64,000 nt of DNA from positions 64,001 to 128,000 of the forward strand of contig JACVTC010000023.1 in assembly GCA_016946835.1 (NCBI GenBank), read 5' to 3'. The stretch is from Neocallimastix lanati (nom. inval.) (lineage: Eukaryota > Neocallimastigomycota > Neocallimastigomycetes > Neocallimastigales > Neocallimastigaceae). Positions within the stretch are counted from its first letter, which is position 1. Every line of letters starts with the position of its first letter. Shown here one piece after another: positions 46,549-57,639 of this stretch. Below the pieces are notes generated by a model. The model was not told the DNA's origin, made no database searches, and was given only the letters and a program-made list of their open reading frames with translations. The translations under genes were made by a program, and so were the position numbers.

Positions 46549-47857
46549 TTTTTCTTTTTTTTTTCTTTTACTTTATTTAAAAAAATATATATATTATAAT
46601 CATTATTTATTTATTTATTTATATACTTATTTATTTATTATTTATATACTTATTTATTATTTATTTATTATTTATTTACTTATTTATTTAATTATCTGTT
46701 TATTTACTTATTTCTTTAATTATCTATTTACTTATTTATTTATTCATTATTTATTTACATATTTACATTATCGATAGAAGTAATTTTTAATAATTTCAAT
46801 AATATATAATTTATACTTTTAATTATCGATACATCAATCCATTTTTAACATTATAAAACTATTATAGATAGTATTAGTAATTGATCATATATTATTTTAT
46901 ATTCTTTCAATTATCAACAATTTATTTTATTTTATTTATTCAATTTTATATTTAAATAATACTATAAATAAAGTTTAAATTAAATTTTAGGTTACACAAC
47001 TCTAAAAACAAAAAACAAAAAAAAAAAAAAAAATAGAAAGTGTAACAGGCAAAAATAAAAAAAAAATTTATTTTTTTAAATGTTTTAGTTTTAATTAATA
47101 ACAATAAGTATTATTAAGAAATTATTATTTTTATTTTCATTTAAATTAGTTCATTTTTATATTCCTTATAATATCAAAACTATCATTTCATTTATTAAAT
47201 TCATATATATATTCTTCTTATACATACATACCAATTTAAATATAACAACTTTTAAAGTTATATTTTTAAATAATACAAAAAAAAAAATTTTTTTTTCTAA
47301 ATTAATTAAATGACAAGATACTGCTAAGCAATAAGCAATAACATTTTATAAAAAATAATTAATAAAAATTTTTTAATTCTTTTAATCCTTTTATCAAATA
47401 AAAATTTATAGAATATATAATTTTTTTATGATTTTAATACATTTATAATATTCTATATAAAATATTATTGAAAAAAAAAAAAAACTCTTTATATGAGAAA
47501 AAAAATAAGTAAATTACTATAATTCATTTATTCTTTATAGGAGTATAAAAAAAATTCTTTTTTTTATTCTTTTTTAATTTGAACAATATTATTAATATCA
47601 AAAAATAAAAATAATTATAAAAAAAATAATATAAAAAATAATGTAAGAAATATGGTATAAAATAAAATAAATAAAAAAAGAATTTTGGAATAATCATTTT
47701 TTGTTAATTAAAAATTAAATATATATTCATTTTAATTTTAAAATAATTAAATAATTATTCTATAGTTTATAATAAACATTAAAGTCTTAAACACAAAAAA
47801 TAATACCATTAAATTTCTTAATAAAATAAATTAAAATAGATATTATATTATAATAAA

Positions 47858-47919
<62 letters not shown>

Positions 47920-48145
47920 TTTTATTAATATCAAAACATTTTTTTATAATAAAATTCAAATATTTAAATAATTAAAAAGTTTAAGTCATATTAACCTAAC
48001 TTTAAACCAAAACTATATAATTAAAATTAAATATAAAGCAAAGAATAAAAATAAAATGACAAAGACAAAAAAAAAAAAAAAAAATACTAAATACTAATCT
48101 ATTTTATATTAATATATTATTTATTTATCTATATTAATATTATTT

Positions 48146-48176
<31 letters not shown>

Positions 48177-48429
48177 TTACTCCAATTTTATAATCATATT
48201 ATTATACTTTATATAATAAAAAAAATAATTTTATTGAATAGAAATAAAATTTCTTAAAAGGCAAGTTTTAAATTTATAGCTTTTTAAAAATATATCAAAT
48301 ATTGATGAGCAAAAAAATTGATGTGAAATTTATCACTTTAAATAGTTTTTCTAAATATAAATTTGATTTTAGAATTTCAAAGCAATTTACTAAGAAATAT
48401 TTAGGTTAAATTTACATGACATAATTTTT
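46310..48429. other. AT-rich intergenic, no gene
   Basis: Microsatellites (ATT at about 46514-46540, TTTA with variants at about 46605-46755), T-run at about 47864-47899. No supported gene. Confidence 0.6.
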
Positions 48430-49073
48430 GAAACATTTATTCAAAATAGGTTTTAGTAATAAATACTTGATAACTAAATTTAGGTGAAATATAATAAGTA
48501 CCATCTGCAAATATATCTTCATTATATTTCATAAACAATTTTGCTTGGAATGGGGATTGAAATATTATTTAATTTGGATTTTTGAATATCATAAAATTCA
48601 TATTTCTTACTATTTTGTAACATTTTGATTCATCAAGAATTTCATCAAATCTAATTACATCAAGAGGTAGTTGTTTATATTTATATTTTTTGTTATTTAG
48701 AATTTAATTGTATTATATTCAGGCCATATAAATCCAGTTTAATGTGAAATTTCATTAAATATACATTTAGGTTCTATATTTAAAGGAATTGAATTTTTTC
48801 TAATTTCTTCTTTAATTTCATGCTTTGCAATCAAAATAGATGCATCAAATTCTTTTTCAAGATGATTATGAAAACTTTTATACTTTTAAATTTCCTTCTT
48901 ATAATTTAAAATAATGGGTTATTTTCATTTATTTAAAGTTTTATATTCAGTATACTTTAGAATTATTTTTTTTTTTTTTAGATGAAAAATTAAATTTATA
49001 TTTTTTTGTTAATAATAATATGTTCTTTTCCTTGATTAGTTTTACTTATTTCAATGATTATAATTTTTTCCAT
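48430..49073 (-). pseudogene. Decayed FLYWCH/MULE-type transposase
   Basis: The minus-strand ATG at 49073 opens MEKIIIIEISKTNQGKEHII, followed after a stop and phase changes by a decayed FLYWCH-like zinc-finger block ending in KSFHNHLEKEFDASILIAKH. Next come IPLNIEPKCIFNEIS, LPLDVIRFDEILDESKCYKI and FADGTYYISPKFSYQVFIT. The last block, D-G-T-[FY] followed by P..SYQ.F, is the start of the MULE transposase core (first catalytic Asp). The downstream core is missing. Several in-frame stops; inactive. Confidence 0.65.
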
Positions 49074-50503
49074 TTATAATAAAATATTTTAATTAAATAT
49101 TTAGATAAATATATTTAATTATATTTATGGTTTTAAAATCTTTTTAATAAATATTTTATTTTATAATCTTTATTTTTTAAAATTTGATATGAAAAAATTA
49201 TTAAAATATAATTGTATGTTATATTAACATAAAATTATGTTAAATTATTATTTCAATAATTCTAATATAATTATATATATATATTATATTAATTGATTTT
49301 TATTTTTATTAAAATTAAGGTTTTTTTTAATAATTTTATAATTTATGGTAATGTTTTATTATAGGGATAATATTCATATTATTACAATATTTACAATATT
49401 TACTTTTTTATTTCTTAATCCAAATAAAATTAAATAAAATAAAGAGTTATTATTAATATTACGTAACTTCTTCCAAAAAAAAAAAAAAGGAATAAAATCT
49501 TGAATAAAAATAATAATAAATAAAGAATAGCAAGAATGATTAGTATTAATTATATATAATATTTTAATAATATTTCTTTTAAATTTTTTTAAACTAATAG
49601 TAATTATTCCAAATTCTATTTAATTAATTAGAATTTTATATAGAATATTATGATTTTTATGTTAGTTAAGTATAATGAAATTTTATTATTTGAATATATT
49701 GAAATATGTGAATTTTTTTGAAATAAAATGATTTTATAAATCAATAATCCTGATAAAAATAAATAATATTACTATAATGAAACCAATAAGTAATATATGT
49801 ATGCTTAATAGATATTCATTAGTATAATTAAATATTTCTTAATTAATAATTTATATTATTTTTTATGTACATATATGAGTAGAATGATTTTATAAGAAAA
49901 GTAGCTTTCTTGAATAGAAATTAATAATAATTTTACATAATATAAATATTATTAACAATAGAGCATTAATATAATTAATATATTAATATATTTTTTTCTT
50001 CTTATTAATAATTTCACAAATATTATATAATAATTATTAATAAATAAAATTTTTTTGTGGAACTTTCAAAATCTTTTTAAATCTATATAATTATATAACT
50101 TTATCGATTCTTAAATAATACTGAAAATAAAAAATAATTATTTTTATATTTTAAACTATTAAAAATATAAGATTTCTATATTAAAAATAGTAATATATAT
50201 CTTAATTAAAAATTTTATTATATAAATTTTTAATTAAACTTTTATTTATGGTTCATCAATTTTTTTTAATTTTAATTTTAATTTAAATATATTTTTATTA
50301 TATATAATTTTATTAATATAATAAATAAATATGTATAATTATTTAATATTTAGTATTTTTTTTTTCTAACCTTTTTTTTTGTCTTGAAAATGAATTTCAA
50401 CATTACAAATTATATTTAAAATAAATAATAGAACATAACAGAAAAATTATTCATTATAAAAAATTTAATTAATCTATATGTAATAAGAAAAGCATTATTT
50501 AAT
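49074..50503. other. AT-rich intergenic, no gene
   Basis: Nothing recognisable; probable 5' region of the MATH gene at its right end. Confidence 0.55.
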
Positions 50504-52477
50504 ATGCCAATTACTTTTAAAGGAGATTTTGATGATGTTCTTCCAAAACGTAAATTTTAAAAATTAAAATTTCATTTGACATTATCGAAATAAATATTCA
50601 ATATTATATTTAGGTTATTAAAAAAAAAAAAAAAAAAAAAAGAAATAAATTAAAGAGAATTTAATAATAAAAATTATTTTAATATTAATTCATAAATATT
50701 ATATATTTAATAGAAAAATATATTGATAAGTTAAGAGAATTACTTAATGAGAATGAAACAATAAAACATGAGATAATTGCAGAAGATTATTATGAATATG
50801 AATTTAATAATATAAATGAGATTAATAGAACAATTTCTACTGGATTATTTACTTTATGTAATAAAAAATGGTATTTATAATATAATGAAAATTTGAAAAA
50901 TTAATATATTAAAAACTATTTAAATTATTATTATTATTTTTTTTTTAATTAAATATATTTATAATGAAATTATATTTTTTATTTTGCATATATACTCATG
51001 AATACATAATTGCGAATATTTATTTATTATTTAAATAATATATGTTGAATATGAAACTGAAGGAGAATTGATATTTCACCTGAATTACATTTGGTGAATG
51101 AACTCTATAAAGATTATATTCCATTATTTTTAATGATTAAGCAAGATGAATCTATTTGTGCAAGATGTGTTTTTTCCATTAGAAATTGCAATGATTATAC
51201 ATGTTTTAGTACAAGAAGTAATAATAATAACAACTACAACAACAACAATAATAATAACAATAATTAAAATAATATATATATATTTATTTATTTTTTCAAT
51301 TTTAATATTATTATTATTAATATTATTATTAATATTATCATTTATATTACAAAAAAATAGCTTCAGCTCTTTTTAATACTAATTCTTATAAAAAGAAATA
51401 TTACTGTTGCTATAATTTAATTAAAAAAACTGATTTAAATAATGAGAGTCATAACTTTTCAAGATCTTTAATTGAAGATAATAAATTTGCTATTGATATT
51501 TATTTAAGGATTTATAAAAATGATATTTATGGTTAGTTACATTATTTTTAATTATAATATAATTTTAATCTCAAAATGAGTAAATTTAAGAGTATTGACA
51601 ATATAGAATAAAATTAATTAATTTCTTTTGAATATAAAAATATAATTATTAAATAATAGAACGATATTTAGATGAACTTAAGTATATAATGAATAACAAT
51701 AATATGAAATATAATGAACATCTTGAAGATATATATATTGAATGGGTAATTGAGGATTGGAATAAATTTAATGATCAATATAATGATTACAATACATGGT
51801 ATAATATATGTATTCTTAATATATATATTTATTAAATACTTATAATTTTTTTTATTCATTGTATTAAATGTTGAATAACATAATTTTTAAAAAAGGACTA
51901 TTCTAGTATACCCAGATGGATTTGATGAGTCATTAAAAGGATATACATCAATATATGTAAGAGATTCAGATTTATCATATAAAGATATAAGAAATAATGT
52001 TCATAATTGTTCTAGTTGTATAGTAACTGCTAGAAATTACAATGATTATCGTTATTATCTTTTAAATGGCATGTATTTTATTTATTAAAAATAATATTAT
52101 TATTATTTGTATTATTTATATTAATATATATATATTTATTAAATAAAATATATTATTTTTATATATAAATACTAAAATAAATACCTAATTAAATACCTAA
52201 ATAAATAAAAATAAATAGAAACACCAACACCTTTTTATTTTAGTATAGATTATTATTATTATTTTATCAATAAATTCAAAAAAAAGAGTGAGTTACTTGA
52301 AAAAAATGAAAAAACTAATAAGTCGATTGTTGAAAATGATAAAGTTGTTCTTGGATTATATATTCGTAATTATAAATACAATAGAGGTATATATATATAA
52401 TTAATTATATAAACAATTATTCATTAAAGTAATAAGTATTAATTTTGAAAAAAAAATTTTTTATTATATTCAAATAC

Positions 52478-52520
<43 letters not shown>

Positions 52521-53385
52521 TATTATTATTATTATTATTATTGTTATTAAAAATTGTAATATTATTTATTTTTATAAAGAAATATATATAAATGAATTGA
52601 AACATTATATAGAGTGTGAAGAAACGGATAATAGAGATATTATTGGTGAACATATATATGAATGGGAAATAAAGGATTGGACTAAACTTAAAGATTCAGA
52701 AAATAGTCCAGAATTTTCAGCAATTGGCTATAAGTGGTATTAAAATAATTTTATTTTTTACAATTTATATAAAAATTTAATATAATTATATGTATATAAT
52801 TATATATATATATAGCATTAATTTTTCTATTCTTTTTACTTATTACTAACTAGGAGAGCTAACCTAAATGGCATTAATAATTTTAATAAAGAATATGTTT
52901 CCGCTAGTTTAGAAAATTTAAGTATTAAAAATAATATTTTTATTAATATTGAAGCTGGGTATGTAATATCCATTCGAAATTGCAATGATTATTCCTGTTA
53001 TTATGTAGGAGGTAAGCTTTCTATTTAAATATTTACAATAATTATTAATGTTTAAATATATATATATTTTTTTTCATTAATTATTATATTAACTTAATTT
53101 ATAATTATATATATGAGCATATTCCAATTGCAGTAGATTTGATGAATACAATAGATATAACGGATATGATAAATTTATAAAAAAAACTGATTTATACTAT
53201 AGAAATTTTAAAACTGACAGATCCTTAATAGAAAATGGAAGAGTAATTATTACAGTTTATGTACGAGTTTATAGATATGATAAAGGTAAAAATATTTATT
53301 CATTACATTATAATTAATAAGTAAATTATTAATATATTTTTTTAATTTATTACATATATATTTATATAATGAAATTATTATTATT

Positions 53386-53446
<61 letters not shown>

Positions 53447-54874
53447 AATTTCATTGAAGATTTAAAGAAATCATTAAATGATAATAATGAAAATAAAGAA
53501 AAAATTTGTGGAGAAAGATATTATGAATGGAATGTAGAAAATTTTGATAAACTTAAATTTCATGAAATTAGTCCAATATTTTTAACTGGAAAATATAAAT
53601 GGTATAATATTTTATATTTTTATTTCTATTTTTGTTTTTATATAATTTAAACAATCACAATTAATTAATTAATTTTTTTTTTTTTTTTTAAAAAAAAAAA
53701 AACATTAAAAGGAGTATTTCGTTATTTCCAAAAGGAAAAGATAGACCGGACTTTTTATCAATATTTTTAAATAGTAATAGTGCAATGGAAGAAAACGAAG
53801 ATGATGATTTTTATGTTCATGTATATTTTGCTATAGCATTTCGTAATTATAAAACATATACTTACTATCATTTTTCAAGTAATTATCATATAAAATTTAT
53901 TGACTAATATCAACAACAACAACAATAATAATAAAAAGTTTTAATATAATTAATAATAATTTAATATATATTAAATAATATATATAAATATATTATTTTA
54001 TTACAAATATTTATAAAGGTCGAGAATTTTTACAACGTTTTACTAAATCTAATAATAATCATGGTTACTTTAATTATATTAAAATGGATGAATTATATAA
54101 AAATGAAAATTCTTCTTATGGTTTAGTTGAAGATAATAGAGCAGTTGTTAATTTATATATTCGAGCATATAGATTAGAAAGTTTAGGTAAATGTACAATA
54201 CATTATATATTATTAAAAATTTAATTTATTATCCAATATATATTATATATTAATAAAAGCTGAATTAATATTTTTATTTTTATCAATAATTTATTATATA
54301 AATATTTAATAATTAAACAATATTTTTATATTACTTCTATTTATGATAGAAAATTTTTTAAAAAATTTAAAAGATCTAATAAAAGATGATGAGAATGATG
54401 AAAATAAAAATGAAAAAATAATAGAGGAAGATTATTTTGAATATCCTATTAATGATTGGGATAAAATTGATAATGAACCTTATCGTACTGCAAAAGCAAT
54501 AGGAATTACATCATGGTATATATTATGTATTAAACAAATTATCAATTTTTTTTTTTTTTTTTTTTTTTTAATTTTTATTATTAAATAGGATATATATCAT
54601 ATTTTATTTTATTTTTTTCATTAATATTAAATATTTTCAATTTATAATAATATTATTATAATATATTGTATATAAAATATCATTATTTTAAAGGAGAATT
54701 TTATTATATCCTAATGGAAAGAACGGAAGTGAAAAAGATCATCTATCATATTATATAAGGAGTTTAGATTTTGATGAAGATAGTACATTTTTATGTACTA
54801 ATATATATATAAAATATGTTTTATATATTCGTAATTATAATAACTATTTACAATATAAAGCGCAATGTAATTGT

Positions 54875-54928
<54 letters not shown>

Positions 54929-55376
54929 TTATATAAAGTTATAATATATAAAATTTTATTATATTAAATTATATTATATTTTAAATATGTAAAAAAAAAC
55001 CTGCCGATATAAATTATTATAAATATTATTATAATTATAATTATTATTATTTTAATACTTTTCTATAGCACCTCCAACAAAAGTATGTTTCTCTGCAGAA
55101 AATAAAGAGCATGGATTTTCACAATTTATTAAAAAATCTGAATTTTATAATGAAAATAATGATAATGAAGAAAATAATAATCACTTACTTGAAGATGATA
55201 AAACGGTTTTAGGTACATATATTCGTGTTTATAAAATGGAAACAGGTAATAAAAAATTATATAAAATTTAAAATAAATTTATTATTTAATAAAAAAAAAT
55301 TTTTTTTTTGTATTGTTTTTTTAATATAATATTCATGGTATTAGTTAATGAGAAAGAGTCAACAATATCGTCTTAA
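50504..55376 (+). CDS. Five-module MATH-domain protein, 17 exons
   Basis: Proposed exons: 50504-50549, 50714-50870, 51063-51217, 51361-51531, 51660-51798, 51896-52068, 52219-52386, 52580-52736, 52854-53011, 53118-53285, 53445-53601, 53712-53878, 54019-54186, 54350-54515, 54694-54866, 55069-55245, 55345-55376. They join to 2532 nt (843 residues) without a stop. Exons 2-16 form five triplets. In each, exon a (about 160 nt) ends in a split Trp codon TG|G, exon b supplies the rest of the sheet (for example RILLYPNGKNGSE to YIRNYNNY), and exon c carries F..FIKK..L...LIEDN followed by a Y.R.Y end. These match the MATH (TRAF/meprin) fold: W......SP.F...G.KW, then LS.Y, then L.dD.v...v.v. No signal peptide or other domain is seen. 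MATH domains bind partner proteins; the partner is unknown. One intron (after 52068) would be GC-AG. Confidence 0.7.
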
Positions 55377-55785
55377 TGATAAGAGAGAAGAAACAAGTAT
55401 TTATTTTTTCTAATATTTGTTTATATAACATGGTAATTAAAAGAATAAATAAATACAAATAATATAAAGTAAATTAAATTCTTATATATTTATTATTATT
55501 TATTATTATTATTATTATTTTTTTTTTTTTTTTTGTAATTGATAGATTATATATATATAAATATATATAAATAATAATAAAAAAGTGTTATTTTTTAATT
55601 TAATATATTCGATTTTATTCTATCCTATTTTAATATATTTTATTCTATTTTTTTTTTTAAAAAAAAAATATATTTAAATATAATAATTTTAAATAATAAT
55701 TTTAATAGATAAAAATTATTTAACTTTTATTAAATAATAAATATAAGAAATTATAACAGACTAAAAATTAAAGAATTAATATACT

Positions 55786-55822
<37 letters not shown>

Positions 55823-56045
55823 CAGGGAAGAGAATACACTTCTCTAGCTTTATTAATTTTATTATAAAAAAATACATGTAGGTGAAAAGTACATTTGAAA
55901 TTAAAAATAAAAAAAATTTAAAAAATAAAAAAAAAATAAGAATAAAAATAAAAAAATTAATATACTAAATATTAAAGTTTTATATTTCTTTTTGAATAAA
56001 GTTTATTTAATTTATTAATAATTTTAATTTTATTATTTAATAATA

Positions 56046-56222
56046 ATTATTTTTTAATTATTTTATAAAATATATTAAATATTAGATAAATAAATAAATA
56101 AATTATTATTTTTTAATTATTTTATAAAATATATTAAATATTAGATAAATAAATAAATAAATTATTATTTTTTAATTATTTTATAAAATATATTAAATAT
56201 TAGATAAATAATAAATAAATAA
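56046..56222. repeat. 59-bp tandem repeat, three copies
   Basis: Starts at 56046, 56105 and 56164. The units are nearly identical (ATTATTTTTTAATTATTTTA then TAAAATATATTAAATATTAG and an ATAA run); the third is slightly changed at its end. Confidence 0.95.
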
Positions 56223-56611
56223 ATAAATTAAGAGCAATACTATAATTTAAATTTTTAAAATTAATATAATATTTATTTAATAAATATTTATTTAAATAAT
56301 ATTTTTATTAATAATACTTTTAGCTTTTAATAAGTTAACTTATATTTAAAATTTATTTTTTCTTTATTCCATTCTATTCTACTTTTTTTTTAAATAATAA
56401 AGTAAAAAAAAAAAAATAAATAAATAAATAATATACTATATACATTCAAGTTTTTTAATATTAATAATATATTAATAATATATAAATAAAATTTATATTA
56501 AAAAATTCTTTATCTAGAAAAGTTATTTATAATTTAGTAAATATTAATGAATTACAAATAAAAAAAAAAAAAAAATAGAATGAAATATAGATATATTACA
56601 AATGTATTTTA

Positions 56612-56684
<73 letters not shown>

Positions 56685-56711
56685 TAAAAAAAAAAAAAAA
56701 GATTTATTTAA

Positions 56712-56747
<36 letters not shown>

Positions 56748-56757
56748 TATAATAATA
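56612..56757. repeat. (AAT)n microsatellites in two blocks
   Basis: Two blocks of AAT units (about 56612-56681 and 56713-56757) separated by an A-run; the second ends with AATAATTAT variants. Confidence 0.95.
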
Positions 56758-56821
56758 ATTATAATATTAAATAAATTAAATTTATTCAATTTTATCGTTA
56801 AAGTTCCTTAAATTTTTAAAA

Positions 56822-57400
56822 AAATCGAATCTGGTTGTTAGTCTGTGGACTAGCATACATAAGGCACCTGGTTCGAGTCCGTTCTATGACCATTTTCCGG
56901 GTTTTCCTCACAAGAGGTTTTTATGGAATATGGTGATTAGGGTTTCAGAAAAGTATGTCCCACTTATATATTTATTAGAATAGATTTGAACTAATTGAAA
57001 GGGTTGCGCTAGTACTGTATACTTAAGAGGGAATTACTAGTATTTGGGTACATAATTTCATGTATTCATGTAGATATATTCTACCAAATTGCAATCTTTC
57101 TGGCATTTATGCATTTGCCAGGGAATTAGTACGAATATATATGGGTTAGGTTATATTGGCCATGCTTCAAAGGGAAACCAACTGGAGAAGCATTCGGAGA
57201 AGTAATACTAGAAAAATTCTCAGCAATAATATGCATGTCAGAGGGCCAATGCTGAAACATTCAACAAGATTATCTAAAAGGGACAATTCTGCCTTTATAA
57301 TAAGGAAGTGTGTGACTACCTCAACATTCACACTTCTCCTGAGGGGGGGGGGATGAAACCAAAGGCGGTACACATCGGATATAAAAAAATAAAAAAAAAA
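56822..57400 (+). mobile_element. tRNA-derived SINE candidate
   Basis: A ~560 bp stretch much richer in G and C than its surroundings. The head is tRNA-like: a D-arm-like TTAGTCTGTGGACTAGC with an A-box-like TAGTCTGTGG (56839-56848), and 56870-56880 GGTTCGAGTCC, an exact match to the RNA polymerase III B-box consensus. The body has no long frame. The 3' end reads GGGGGGGGATGAAACC, a GGCGGTACACATCGG block, then an A-rich tail (about 57380-57400). Head, body and A-tail in one orientation is the layout of a SINE. I did not find a clear target-site duplication. Confidence 0.6.
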
Positions 57401-57639
57401 AATTTATAAAATTATATGTAATAATTTATCATTTAATATAGATTTATTTAATATTAAAAATTACATTAAATTTTTATTATTATACAATAACATTTTTTTT
57501 TTTCTTGTATATATATTTCAAATTTTTAATTACAAACTATGATAGTTAATTTTTATTATATATATGGATATATTTATTTATTTATTTATTTATATTAATA
57601 ATAAAAATTATATAAAATTTATTATATTACATTTATTAA

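Larger units (their letters stand above)
55377..56821. other. AT-rich intergenic with repeats, no gene
   Basis: Long T-run (about 55790-55819), the 59-bp repeat and AAT microsatellites listed separately; otherwise nothing recognised. Confidence 0.6.

Noticed and set aside
53369-53650. Frame with a poly-Phe N-terminus
   Set aside because: The Phe run is the T-rich end of an intron; only 53445-53601 is exon of the MATH gene.
56544-56789. Minus-strand frame of poly-Ile and poly-Tyr
   Set aside because: Translation of AAT microsatellites.
56822-56890. Functional tRNA gene
   Set aside because: Only the D-arm-like part and the B box are tRNA-like; acceptor and T stems do not pair, and the anticodon arm is missing.
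57156-57373. Small frames on both strands in the SINE candidate
   Set aside because: Short, overlapping, no domain, and inside an element with Pol III boxes.
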